Source: an uncultured Bdellovibrionales bacterium
GTDB taxonomy: Bacteria; Bdellovibrionota; Bdellovibrionia; Bdellovibrionales; UBA1609
Assembly: GCA_903833275.1 (NCBI GenBank)
Contig: CAILEP010000016.1
Location: 124,001-188,000, forward strand
Reading direction: 5' to 3'
DNA length: 64,000 nt
Within the stretch, counting starts at the first letter, position 1. Each line of letters starts with the position of its first letter. Below the pieces are notes generated by a model, which searched no databases, was not told the origin of the DNA, and worked only from the letters and a program-made list of their open reading frames with translations. This document shows, piece after piece, positions 52,141 through 60,839 of the stretch. The position numbers and the translations under genes were made by a program.

Positions 52141-53112
52141 CTACCAACCCAAAACATAGCCAAAGATCAAAGGCGCAACGATCGTTGCATCGGATTCAAT
52201 GACAAATTTCGGGGTCTCTTTCGCCAGCTTGCCCCAAGTGATTTTCTCATTCGGTACGGCACCTGAGTACGAACCATAACTGGTCGTCGAATCGCTGATT
52301 TGGCAAAAATAGGACCAGCGCTTTACACCTTGTTCGAGATCTTGCTCGATCAAAGGCACGACACAAATCGGAAAGTCTCCGGCAATGCCGCCGCCGATTT
52401 GAAAAAAACCAATTTCTTTTTTCTTCGAGGTTTCGCGATACCACTTCACCAATTCAATCATGTAGTCGATACCCATTTTCATGGCCCCGCGCCCCGCTTT
52501 GCCTTCCATCACGCGTGCGGCAAAAATATTTCCGAGGGTCGAGTCTTCCCAGCCTGGCACAAACATCGGCAGATTTTTTTCAGCCGCCGCCATTAACCAA
52601 GAATTTTTAGGGTCGATTTGATAATATTCTTTGAGTGAGCCTTCTCGCAAAATTTCATAGAAAAATTCGTGCGGTAAAAGCCCACGATTTTGCTCTGTGC
52701 ACTCGGCCCATTTTTTTAAAATAGTTTTCTCGACTCGGCGAAAAGCCTCTTCTTCGGGGATGCAAGTATCGGTCACGCGGTTCATCCCGCGCGCGAGAAG
52801 GTCTTCTTCATCTTGCGGAGTCAGATCACGATAATTCGGGATGCGCACATAGTGATCATGAGCCACAAGATTGAAAACGTCCTCTTCGAGATTGGCGCCG
52901 GTGCAAGAAATCGCGTGAACTTTGTTTTGGCGAATCATTTCGGCAAGTGACAAGCCGAGCTCGGCCGTGCTCATAGCGCCGCCAATGGTTAAAAACATAA
53001 TTCCGTTGTCGCTCTCGACATGTTTTTTGAAAGCCACGGCCGCATCTTTGAGGGCCGCTGCATTAAAATGTCGATAATGATGATTAATGAATTCGGTAAT
53101 GGGGCTTTTCAT
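52141..53112 (-). CDS. Deoxyhypusine-synthase-like enzyme
   Basis: This 323-residue protein is taken from the ATG at 53112, which has GAAGG upstream; the longer frame begins at a TTG. Family features: LTIGGAMSTAELG (NAD-binding), VHAISCTGANLEEDVF, FVPGWEDSTLG, GGGIAGDFPI and the active-site Lys in ITWGKL (about 294), which in deoxyhypusine synthase carries the butylamine intermediate. Bacteria have no eIF5A, so homologues act on polyamines, for example in homospermidine formation. No other polyamine genes are adjacent, although the PLP-decarboxylase fusion at 21115 lies in the same window. Confidence 0.85.
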   Translation of the reverse strand: MKSPITEFINHHYRHFNAAALKDAAVAFKKHVESDNGIMFLTIGGAMSTAELGLSLAEMIRQNKVHAISCTGANLEEDVFNLVAHDHYVRIPNYRDLTPQDEEDLLARGMNRVTDTCIPEEEAFRRVEKTILKKWAECTEQNRGLLPHEFFYEILREGSLKEYYQIDPKNSWLMAAAEKNLPMFVPGWEDSTLGNIFAARVMEGKAGRGAMKMGIDYMIELVKWYRETSKKKEIGFFQIGGGIAGDFPICVVPLIEQDLEQGVKRWSYFCQISDSTTSYGSYSGAVPNEKITWGKLAKETPKFVIESDATIVAPLIFGYVLGW

Positions 53113-53198
53113 TTTGGCCTTCACTTTTTTAACTTTATTTGATGGCGCCGACCATACCAAGTTTGGCCTAAAAATAAAAGTGATTGCTTGGGGGCCGC

Positions 53199-54128
53199 CT
53201 AAAAGAAGAAGGCGAGTTCAAGCTCTGAGCCGGAACGTGTATCAGATGAGGCCGCCGTCGCCGTCGGAGTCTTATGCGTGATTTCGGTAAAGGCCGTACC
53301 CCCAAGACGCAAAAATCCGATTTCGACAAAGGCACCGTAGACGAGCTTCGAGCCATCGTAGCTGGCTCCCGATCCGTCGCTGGCCTTAAAATATTGACTG
53401 TAGTCGCCGGTCAGACCGAAAAAATGGACTAGGTAGATGTTTAGCTTAGCGTGGGCAAAGGCGTTAGTGACGGTGCTCGTTGGGCTTGAAAACGCCCAAG
53501 TGCGTTCGCCCACCCCCATGTTGAGAAAACTCGAGCGGGCGTGGGTGCCGAAAAGGCGTAACTTCACTTCGCCCGATTGCCGCACCCAATTTTCACTGCT
53601 CGATTCGTGCTCGTAGCTGACTCCAAAAATACTATAGAAAAAAGAGGCCAAAAATCGAGACCCTGTCTCGCTGGTTGTCGTGTTAGAGGTAGCGGCACCA
53701 GTCGAGCTCACGTTCGTTGTGTATTTGTAGCTTTGCGAACCGCCCGCCAAATCGAGCTCATAATGGCCTTCCGTACGATGCATGGCGAGCCACTGATCTT
53801 GCATTTTAAACTGCTGCTTTTCTTGCATCCACCCAAGTAGGGTCCAGCGCACGTTCGCACCCTCGCCGCCGCCACTCGGTGCGGCCTCACCCTCACCGCC
53901 TCCGCCGCCCTCGCTGCCATGCCCCGCTGCCAATGCGACTGTCGCCGATGCAAGTATCGCAACTGCAACGGCCGAAACGGCAACAGTCGCAGCTGGGGTG
54001 GTCGCCGCAGCCGAAACTGTAAACGCCAGCGCGAACGCAAAAACCTTAACTTTCGCAACTGTCGTTTTCTCGACTGTTGTCTTCACTATTGAAGCCTTCG
54101 CCATTAATGTTTTCACAATTTCTGTCAT
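53199..54128 (-). CDS. Probable outer-membrane beta-barrel protein
   Basis: This 309-residue protein has an unusually long Ala/Thr/Val-rich leader of about 68 residues ending ATVALAAGHG. A Gly/Glu-rich linker follows (GSEGGGGGEGEAA), then strands with aromatic ends and a C-terminal Phe (LELAFFF), as in outer-membrane barrels. The positively charged repeats before the hydrophobic core (VKTTVEKTTVAKVKV) look like a slippage-expanded leader; an internal start for a shorter leader is possible but none has a good ribosome-binding site. The function is unknown. Confidence 0.55.
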   Translation of the reverse strand: MTEIVKTLMAKASIVKTTVEKTTVAKVKVFAFALAFTVSAAATTPAATVAVSAVAVAILASATVALAAGHGSEGGGGGEGEAAPSGGGEGANVRWTLLGWMQEKQQFKMQDQWLAMHRTEGHYELDLAGGSQSYKYTTNVSSTGAATSNTTTSETGSRFLASFFYSIFGVSYEHESSSENWVRQSGEVKLRLFGTHARSSFLNMGVGERTWAFSSPTSTVTNAFAHAKLNIYLVHFFGLTGDYSQYFKASDGSGASYDGSKLVYGAFVEIGFLRLGGTAFTEITHKTPTATAASSDTRSGSELELAFFF

Positions 54129-54198
54129 ATTTTTTACTCGAATTATCCGTTCGGCGACTAGCTTCTAACGCGCTGTCCACCAGAAAACAGGCCGGGTA

Positions 54199-55167
54199 CT
54201 AAAAAGCGAGGAGTAAGATCAGCGCGAGGTTGCCGATCCACGCGAGCGAGGTCACCAGCGGCTGCTTTTCTTTTTGCTTCTCAGTGATTTCATCTTCTGT
54301 GGTTCGATACATTTCAATGCCGACGTTTTTCATGGGGTCTTCGGTCATGCCGTAGGCCTCGCGCATGCGGCGCAATTCATCGGGCACGCGCACCAACGCA
54401 TCGGTTTTTATTTCAGAGTTATTTTGATGCCGTGTTACTTGCACCGTGATGATCTGTCGATCGACGCGAACGACAACTCCTTCAGAAGAAACCTCGGCAT
54501 TCATCCCGGCTTGAAATATAGGGTTCAGGGTTGTGGCCTTCACTCGCACCACCTGCACGTTATCGCCAACTGTCACCTGGGTATTAAGACCGATATCGGC
54601 CTTAAAGAACATTTTCTCGCCCTCGGTAAAGGTTGGCTTGCCGATCAAAGGGTCGACCACGACATGGCCCTGATAGGGTATCGATGCGATAAAATCCGTC
54701 AGCAATCTTAGGCTACCTTCTTTAATTTGCTTTGAAACTGGCACTGTCGGGTGAAGTTCAAGATCAACCTGCCAAAGCGTCAGCCCATTCTTAGTTTCAT
54801 AAACCCTCATGCTGAGAGTGTGGTCGTTCAAAAAGGTCGTCATAAGTGCGTTTGCATCGAGAATGCGGCCCAGAATAATCGCATCGGCCGGCTTCAGCTC
54901 GCCGCGCGGCTGAAAAACTTCTTTGGCCTGCATAAAGTTTCGACTCGCAACCATAAAGCGTTTTGATTCGGTCAGGCGCTCACGTAGCTCCCACCATGCT
55001 TCTTCGCTCTCTTTGCTAAAGTTGGCTTCAGCTTGAAGCGGAAACACCACAATGCGACGAATGCGTTCGTGCTCATATTCGGCATGAGCGATTGAGTTAA
55101 AAAGCATAATTGATGACAAAGATAGGGCGACGAAAAGAGCTAAATAGATTTTAGATAAAATGCTCAT
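54199..55167 (-). CDS. Exported, C-terminally anchored protein, unknown function
   Basis: This 322-residue protein has a signal peptide ending NSIAHAE. The first mature domain (RRIVVFPLQAEANFSKESEEAWWELRERLTESKRFMV) has the strand-helix pattern of CsgG/TolB/FlgT-like N-terminal domains that bind at the outer membrane. Later beta-rich segments include DNVQVVRVKATTL and GVVVRVDRQIITVQV, and a final hydrophobic helix (LVTSLAWIGNLALILLLAF) could anchor it. It starts 9 nt after the DUF429-like gene stop, so it is the last gene of the ABC/GHMP operon. The specific family is not recognised. Confidence 0.6.
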   Translation of the reverse strand: MSILSKIYLALFVALSLSSIMLFNSIAHAEYEHERIRRIVVFPLQAEANFSKESEEAWWELRERLTESKRFMVASRNFMQAKEVFQPRGELKPADAIILGRILDANALMTTFLNDHTLSMRVYETKNGLTLWQVDLELHPTVPVSKQIKEGSLRLLTDFIASIPYQGHVVVDPLIGKPTFTEGEKMFFKADIGLNTQVTVGDNVQVVRVKATTLNPIFQAGMNAEVSSEGVVVRVDRQIITVQVTRHQNNSEIKTDALVRVPDELRRMREAYGMTEDPMKNVGIEMYRTTEDEITEKQKEKQPLVTSLAWIGNLALILLLAF

Positions 55168-55176
55168 GTACTGAGG

Positions 55177-56052
55177 CTACCAAACGATCGATTCTTTTGG
55201 AATCTCTATCCACCCCTCACGGGTCGGGAAGCCTTTCGGGGGACGCTCACACTGGCCTTTAAACTTCAATACGGCGGTCAGGGCACAGATGAAGGCATCA
55301 AAAGCATTACCGCTTTCAACCATCAGACGAACGTCCTGCTCATAAAGAAAAGCAATCTCGCGGCGCACCAGTTCTTTAAGAATGGCCGTACGAGACTCCG
55401 CCCCACCGAAGTGGTGCTTATGATGCTTTAGATGTGACTTTTGTATATGCAATGCCCCACCGATTCGCCATAAGCTCAATTTCGGAAACACTTCAATCGC
55501 CTTCACCTTAAGTCGACGATTAATAAAATGGGCGCGCGCCGTCAAGGGGGCCATGTTCGCACCGAGCGCATGTTGCACATGAAAAGGTTCGTCAAATTCG
55601 GTCGAAAGATACTGCTCAACACATCGTTCGGTGTACGGAGTAAATAATTTTCGCGGCTTGCCGCGCGTTGCCTGCAGATTGTAGTGATCCCACATCCAGC
55701 GAATTTCGGTTTCTTTGCAAGCCTCATAGCCCGGGCAACGCAAACGACACTCTACACATTTGGGGAAGGTCAGGGCCACATTATAAGCAACATATTCGGT
55801 TTTCAATCGGCTGTGCAAAATCTGCTCATGCAAAACGAGATCGCCCGAAACATTCTCATCGGTCTTAATTTTATCGACGATCTCGCTTAAAAATATTTTT
55901 TTGTGTTCAGGGTAATATTCGACAAACGCCAAGCACGTCTTGTCGTTTTTGCCACCCGAGAGCGCCACGCCAATAAAGCCGTGACGCTTGAGCGATTTAC
56001 TTAGCCAGTCACCGGACGAATCTTGATCGGCTGAAATCCGTTTTTTTGACAT
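55177..56052 (-). CDS. DUF429-like (RNase H-fold) protein with a Cys cluster
   Basis: This 291-residue protein begins its fold with FIGVALSGGKNDKTCLAFVEY, an RNase H-like first strand with Asp, and ends with the family-like ESGNAFDAFICALTAVL (Asp about 258). Between them is a four-cysteine insert (FPKCVECRLRCPGYEAC, about 98-112) likely to hold zinc or an iron-sulphur cluster, which I do not associate with ordinary DUF429 proteins. A His-rich segment (KSHLKHHKHHF) follows. Its start overlaps the GHMP kinase gene by 52 nt; coupling or a later start is possible. The function is unproven, perhaps a nuclease. Confidence 0.6.
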   Translation of the reverse strand: MSKKRISADQDSSGDWLSKSLKRHGFIGVALSGGKNDKTCLAFVEYYPEHKKIFLSEIVDKIKTDENVSGDLVLHEQILHSRLKTEYVAYNVALTFPKCVECRLRCPGYEACKETEIRWMWDHYNLQATRGKPRKLFTPYTERCVEQYLSTEFDEPFHVQHALGANMAPLTARAHFINRRLKVKAIEVFPKLSLWRIGGALHIQKSHLKHHKHHFGGAESRTAILKELVRREIAFLYEQDVRLMVESGNAFDAFICALTAVLKFKGQCERPPKGFPTREGWIEIPKESIVW

Positions 56053-56981
56053 GCAGTCGCGATCCTTTCGTGAAGTTCGGGTTTAGCCCATACTAGCACA
56101 GATCCACCACCGCCGGCGCCACAGATTTTGACCGCTTCGGCACCCTGTTCCGTCACTAGAACTTTCAATCGTTCAATCTCAGGGCTGGTAAATGAACTTG
56201 TCAATCGCACGCGTGCATCAAATTCGCATCTAAATAGCTGAGGGATTTTGGCCCACTCTTGCCGCCTACAAACTTCGGCGGTCTCATCGGCGATCTGGGC
56301 AATCTCTTTAAGTGCGGCAATTGGCGAATCCACTTTTTCAATCACCGACTTAATCACTTGCCAATTGTTGATGCCCGAATGGTGTGAACGCCCGGTGTAA
56401 ATGAGCATTACATTTTCGGCCAACCCCGCCAGAGATACCGCCAGGGGCTCAAGCTTAAGACCGGCCGCGCGATAGTGAATGATATTAAGCCCGGGCTGAA
56501 TCGCCGGAAAATAATCTTGGGTCCCCGTCGGGGCGTGAATGACGCGAGCCTCGAGATTGCTCGCGAGAGTCACCATTTCATAGAGCGTCTGGGTAAAACC
56601 CAGCCAAGCATTGAACGCTTTGATCAGCGTCACACAAAGACTCGAACTGCCGCCAAGACCGCCACCAACTGGGCTCTGAGAAAATGTCGAAAGCCGAAAG
56701 CCTTGCTTGGGTCGGTAGTGTTCAATAACTTTTTGCACCAACAACAGTTCTGGGTCTTGGGCTTCAAGAAAGTGACTAAGATTTTTAAAGGTCTTTTTAA
56801 ATTTCAAATCTTTAACTTCAATTTCAACCGAAGAATCGGTACCGGCCACAAGCTCGCAGCCAGTCATAATATCAATTGATAAATTTACGGTTACGCAGTC
56901 GCCAACCATTAAGTAAAGCGGCCAGCAATCGAGAGTACCACCAGCGAGATCAACACGTGTCGGAGACTGAATTTTAATCAT
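56001..56981 (-). CDS. GHMP kinase (heptose/fucose kinase-like)
   Basis: This 326-residue protein has motif 1 RVDLAGGTLDCWPLY near the N-terminus, the ATP-binding motif 2 SPVGGGLGGSSSLCVTLI at about 105, HAPTGTQDYFPA and motif 3 VKICGAGGGGSVLVW near residue 297. The pattern fits D-glycero-D-manno-heptose 7-phosphate kinase or related sugar kinases rather than homoserine or mevalonate kinase, but no other heptose genes are here. It overlaps the DUF4340 gene by 4 nt. It probably phosphorylates a sugar for surface glycan synthesis (inference). Confidence 0.8.
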   Translation of the reverse strand: MIKIQSPTRVDLAGGTLDCWPLYLMVGDCVTVNLSIDIMTGCELVAGTDSSVEIEVKDLKFKKTFKNLSHFLEAQDPELLLVQKVIEHYRPKQGFRLSTFSQSPVGGGLGGSSSLCVTLIKAFNAWLGFTQTLYEMVTLASNLEARVIHAPTGTQDYFPAIQPGLNIIHYRAAGLKLEPLAVSLAGLAENVMLIYTGRSHHSGINNWQVIKSVIEKVDSPIAALKEIAQIADETAEVCRRQEWAKIPQLFRCEFDARVRLTSSFTSPEIERLKVLVTEQGAEAVKICGAGGGGSVLVWAKPELHERIATACQKNGFQPIKIRPVTG

Positions 56982-58471
56982 TGACCCTCATGTTGGGGGG
57001 CCGAGCCCCGCCCCGGCGAACTCGCCGGTAACGTCGAGCGTGGTGCTTGCTCAACCTTTTTAACTTCGGTCACTTGAGCCGGTTTAGTTGGGTTCTGCAC
57101 AATATTAGGCGTAACCAACCTATCAATCGCAGCTTTACGAACGGCTATAAGTTTATCGACCTTTGATGATTTCACCACATAATATTCTTGGTTGTTTTTG
57201 ACCTCTTTGTAAAGCCCGCCAAACTCTATTTTAAGAATTAAGTCACCTTTTGCATCATGAAGTTGGGCCAAATACTGATGCGAAGCCGTTTTAGCGCCTG
57301 ATTTCAAAAATTCAGCGGCTTCGAGCGACTGGATATTGTTAATAAAATCATCCACGACGGGCTCATTGATCTTTTGATTTGGGTCTTTCGTGGCCAGCTG
57401 CCACTTGCCCTCGGTTTTTTCAAGAACAAGGCCCTCTTTAAAATCGGGGCTTACAAATTTGACTCTAGCCACTTTCGAGGTTTCGAAAAGAAACGGCTGT
57501 TTCACATCGCGAAGGGCCTCGATCGGGCGTGCGATGGTCTCAAGATGCCCGCGACCAATTCGATAGATCGCCGGGTTACCGGTTGAAATAAAATAGACCT
57601 TATGACCATCCATCGCGCTAAATTTAATTTCAGCCGCAATTGCTGGCTTGTCGGCACCCTCGGGGTTCGGAAATTCAATTTGAAAAACTGCCGACGGAAG
57701 CTGAAATCGATTTTTCTTGAGGTCTTCTGCCGACTTGGTATTCGAGACGATCTCTTCGGCCTTCAAATTTCGCAACTCTTCAACCATTTGATTGACCACA
57801 CGTGAGGCAATCTTCATTTCTTTATCTTGCGATGCCGACCACTCGCCACCCTTTGAAGAAAGAACGTAACTAAAAACTTTACCGGTAAAATTTGAAGTGA
57901 CAGCAATTTTAACCGGAAGGCCGTCGGGCAAAACAAGCTTTTTGCTTCGCAGAGTATTTAAAGTCAAATTGTGCAATTGCTCAAACGCGGCGGTCATGTT
58001 TAACAGTTTGTTCTCTTCGTTTTTACGCAAATAGAAACCTTTGTCGTAAGTTCGCACTTTACCAACGCGCACCTGCACCAGTGGACCCGAAACGAGCTTT
58101 ATCTGAATCAACGGGTCAGGCTCGTTGAGCCCGAACTTTGCCCAGTCAATGGGCCCCTCGCCAGTGTCAATCGTGGCGGCGTGGGTGTCGAGAATCTCAC
58201 CTAGAGTTTTTTCAACGTCAGCATCATCAGCTCGATCTTGAACAGGCTCAAGCACCTGCCAATGAGCATTTTGCTTTTTTAATTTAAATTGCCCTGCGAC
58301 ACCGGCAAAAGAAAACTCGGTAACGTCATTAGTTCGAACGCCCGAAAAAATTAAATCTGAGTTCGGCTTCTCACTCTCTTCTTTCTGGCCCTTTTGCATT
58401 TGCCAGAGCGCAACCCCGGCCACCCCTATTACGAGAATGGCAAAGACAAACGTCCCGCGAAAATGCTTCAT
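56978..58471 (-). CDS. DUF4340 membrane-anchored protein
   Basis: This 497-residue protein has one N-terminal helix (FVFAILVIGVAGVALWQM) and a large extracytoplasmic region. The DUF4340 features are NDVTEFSFAGVAGQFKLKKQNAHWQVLEP near residue 45 and two internal beta repeats. The tail is Pro/Ser-rich. DUF4340 genes commonly follow Gld-type ABC transporter genes, as here. It overlaps both neighbours by 4 nt (GldG-like upstream, GHMP kinase downstream). It may couple the transporter to the envelope; no enzymatic motif is seen. Confidence 0.75.
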   Translation of the reverse strand: MKHFRGTFVFAILVIGVAGVALWQMQKGQKEESEKPNSDLIFSGVRTNDVTEFSFAGVAGQFKLKKQNAHWQVLEPVQDRADDADVEKTLGEILDTHAATIDTGEGPIDWAKFGLNEPDPLIQIKLVSGPLVQVRVGKVRTYDKGFYLRKNEENKLLNMTAAFEQLHNLTLNTLRSKKLVLPDGLPVKIAVTSNFTGKVFSYVLSSKGGEWSASQDKEMKIASRVVNQMVEELRNLKAEEIVSNTKSAEDLKKNRFQLPSAVFQIEFPNPEGADKPAIAAEIKFSAMDGHKVYFISTGNPAIYRIGRGHLETIARPIEALRDVKQPFLFETSKVARVKFVSPDFKEGLVLEKTEGKWQLATKDPNQKINEPVVDDFINNIQSLEAAEFLKSGAKTASHQYLAQLHDAKGDLILKIEFGGLYKEVKNNQEYYVVKSSKVDKLIAVRKAAIDRLVTPNIVQNPTKPAQVTEVKKVEQAPRSTLPASSPGRGSAPQHEGQ

Positions 58472-60036
58472 AAATTACGTCTCCGGTACCAGAAGAAACC
58501 GCTCAATATAATCAAACAAAGCGGCAAACTTAAGCCGGCCAAGATCACAACAATTTCTTTTGTGGTGGTTAGCTCAAGCGGAGTCGCCTCGGGCGTCTTC
58601 GGCCGTACCGAAATATGGTTAGCATCGTTGGCCAGGTAGGCCACCGTATTCATCGCCAGATCACGGTTCGCGCCCAAACGAATGTATTGGTTTGACATAA
58701 AATCGCTGTCGCCAAAAACCACAGCCGAAAAATCTGCTTTTTTGTCGCCGTCTTTTTTAGCGGCCTCGTCACCAACCTTCTTGGCCAACGCCGTCACCGG
58801 GCCACTGACCGATACGCCGATTGTCACCGAGCGTGGCTCGGGGTTCTTAACTGGCTTTGGCTGATTCGACACATAGGCTTTCGGGGTCGTCTTAACAATA
58901 TCCTTAAAAGTAAGTTCGGTTGAAGCATCGCCGGCTCTCGCGACTTCGCTCGCCAACATAAAAATCGAGCCCATCACTCGCCCGCCGAGAAAAAACTTCT
59001 TCGTTATGTCGCTATTGCGATCGTAATCGGCACCCAAAGCCGCCTGGGGGCCCAGCTGTTCAAGATTGTCGAATTCGTTCAAAATATAGTTGTTTCGAAA
59101 TTCAACACCGACGGATTTGGTCAATAGCGCCAAATTGTGCTTCTCGCCGGGGTCGGCCAGAATAAGCAAATGGCCACCGGCGCGTGCGAACTCTCGTAAA
59201 CCGTCGAGCTCACCATCAAGCAATGGCGAGCGTGGGCCCGCAATGACGACAACCGCGGGCGGCGGCGGCAGCTTCTCGCCGGCCATTGTATTTAATTTGG
59301 CGACTTTGTATCCATCAGAACGCAAATTCTCGGCAAACATTTTAATATTTTCGCCGCCATCACCATCAATATCGCGTTCACCGTGACCGGTTAAAAAATA
59401 AATCGTTTTATCTTCTTTTGCGGTCACCTTAAAAATAGCCGAAGTCGTTTTCTCTTCGTCATAAGGCTCGTCGATTTGAGCCCGTTTGCCTTTGTAGTCA
59501 AGAACCACCGCAAATCTCTGCGACTCGAGATATTTCTTGGCGGCTTCGACCTCGAGCAGAGCATCCATAAATTGAATCTTCACTCTCGGGTTGGCGTCGA
59601 CATAGGTTTGAAAATTCTGTTTTAATTGGCCCCGCAATTCTTTGTCATCGGTGCCACGATAGAAAACCAAAAGCTTAAGATCGTCATCAAGGCCCCCAAG
59701 GGCCTGCAAAGTCGGCTCAGACAGAGTGTTGAGCTTCTCTTTTGTCATATCGAAAGTTTTATCAAAACGGGTGCCAAGAAAATTGATCGCGACAAGCAAA
59801 ATAACACTCAAGAGAATGAGCACGCCCATATTCATACCGTGCTTAGTGGTTCGCATGCTTAAAAAATCAAAATAGAATTTGTAGTCCACGGCAACTGCCA
59901 TCACGAAAGCGCCACAAAACAAACCAAATGGCACCCAGAGTAGATCCATCCAGCCGCCCAGAATTAAGCGCGTTACAAAAAGCACCAGCAGCGATAAACC
60001 GCTCACTAGAAAACCAATTTTGCCCCATTTACTCAT
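58468..60036 (-). CDS. GldG-like ABC transporter auxiliary protein
   Basis: This 522-residue protein starts at the ATG at 60036 with GAGAGGGAG upstream; the longer frame to 60078 lacks this and would overlap the permease gene. Two or three N-terminal helices, a long periplasmic region with a Gld-like DKTFDMTKEKLNTLSEPT segment (about 75-95) and FLTGHGERDIDGD (about 215), and a C-terminal helix (VVILAGLSLPLCLIILSGFFWYR) define the family. Such proteins pair with an ABC-2 permease and ATPase, known from gliding motility and related complexes. It is third in the operon. Confidence 0.8.
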   Translation of the reverse strand: MSKWGKIGFLVSGLSLLVLFVTRLILGGWMDLLWVPFGLFCGAFVMAVAVDYKFYFDFLSMRTTKHGMNMGVLILLSVILLVAINFLGTRFDKTFDMTKEKLNTLSEPTLQALGGLDDDLKLLVFYRGTDDKELRGQLKQNFQTYVDANPRVKIQFMDALLEVEAAKKYLESQRFAVVLDYKGKRAQIDEPYDEEKTTSAIFKVTAKEDKTIYFLTGHGERDIDGDGGENIKMFAENLRSDGYKVAKLNTMAGEKLPPPPAVVVIAGPRSPLLDGELDGLREFARAGGHLLILADPGEKHNLALLTKSVGVEFRNNYILNEFDNLEQLGPQAALGADYDRNSDITKKFFLGGRVMGSIFMLASEVARAGDASTELTFKDIVKTTPKAYVSNQPKPVKNPEPRSVTIGVSVSGPVTALAKKVGDEAAKKDGDKKADFSAVVFGDSDFMSNQYIRLGANRDLAMNTVAYLANDANHISVRPKTPEATPLELTTTKEIVVILAGLSLPLCLIILSGFFWYRRRNL

Positions 60037-60055
60037 AACAATCTCCCTCTCAAAT

Positions 60056-60826
60056 CTAACGCCAGCGCGCCGATTCAATCACTCGCTGACACAAAAATAC
60101 GAAAAACCCAACGGCCGAGGTAAAGAACACAATCGAGCTAACCCGAAGCGTGCCTTTTAAAAAATTCGACAAATGGTTGCCGACTGAAATGTACTCCGAA
60201 AGAGTGGCCCACCACTTTACATCAGAACCCGCCCCGCTTTGCCCAACGAACCAAATCATCAGGTTAAAAACCACGGCCATAAAAACGGCAAGCATGGCCG
60301 AATCGGTGAGCGAAGACGCAAACAGACCGGCCGCCGCATAAAGGGCGGTGATCAAAAAGATCCCGAAATAAAGAATAATCAATGTCGGCCAATGAAACTT
60401 GGCGATAAGTGACGTGCCCGCTGGGTAGATAAACGAGATCAACAGCAATGCGGTTGCAGCCCCTAGCCCGGCCAAAAATTTACCGACCGCGATATCCGTA
60501 GACGAAATTGGCGAGGTGAGCAGCAAATCGTAAGATCGCATTTTCTTTTCTTCAGCTATCAGCCGCATGGTGATCGCGGGTAAGGTGAAAATCAAAACCA
60601 AATTCACCACAGAAATGTGCTGCACAAAAACCGAGTTCATCAAACTCTGTGCGGCCGCCCCGCCCCCTTGCATGTTGGCCATTAAGCCCTGCGCCGCAAA
60701 CTGCCTAAGAAAACTTAAATACATCAGCGACCACACCACCGTGCAGAGGGCTGCAACGAAACAAAAAAGTGGGCTCGTCACGATTAGTTTAAAATCCTTG
60801 CGAGCGATTAATAATATGGCACGCAT
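60056..60826 (-). CDS. ABC-2 type permease (GldF-like)
   Basis: This 256-residue protein has six hydrophobic segments and the arrangement of ABC-2 permeases: RAILLIARKDFKLIVTSPLF at the start, LTLPAITMRLIAEEKKMRSYDLLLTSPIS (coupling region), and later helices. It forms the membrane channel with the ATPase gene product 13 nt upstream and precedes the GldG-like gene by 19 nt. Substrate is unknown; motility, polysaccharide or lipid export are possible. Confidence 0.85.
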   Translation of the reverse strand: MRAILLIARKDFKLIVTSPLFCFVAALCTVVWSLMYLSFLRQFAAQGLMANMQGGGAAAQSLMNSVFVQHISVVNLVLIFTLPAITMRLIAEEKKMRSYDLLLTSPISSTDIAVGKFLAGLGAATALLLISFIYPAGTSLIAKFHWPTLIILYFGIFLITALYAAAGLFASSLTDSAMLAVFMAVVFNLMIWFVGQSGAGSDVKWWATLSEYISVGNHLSNFLKGTLRVSSIVFFTSAVGFFVFLCQRVIESARWR

Positions 60827-60839
60827 TTTTTACCTCGTG

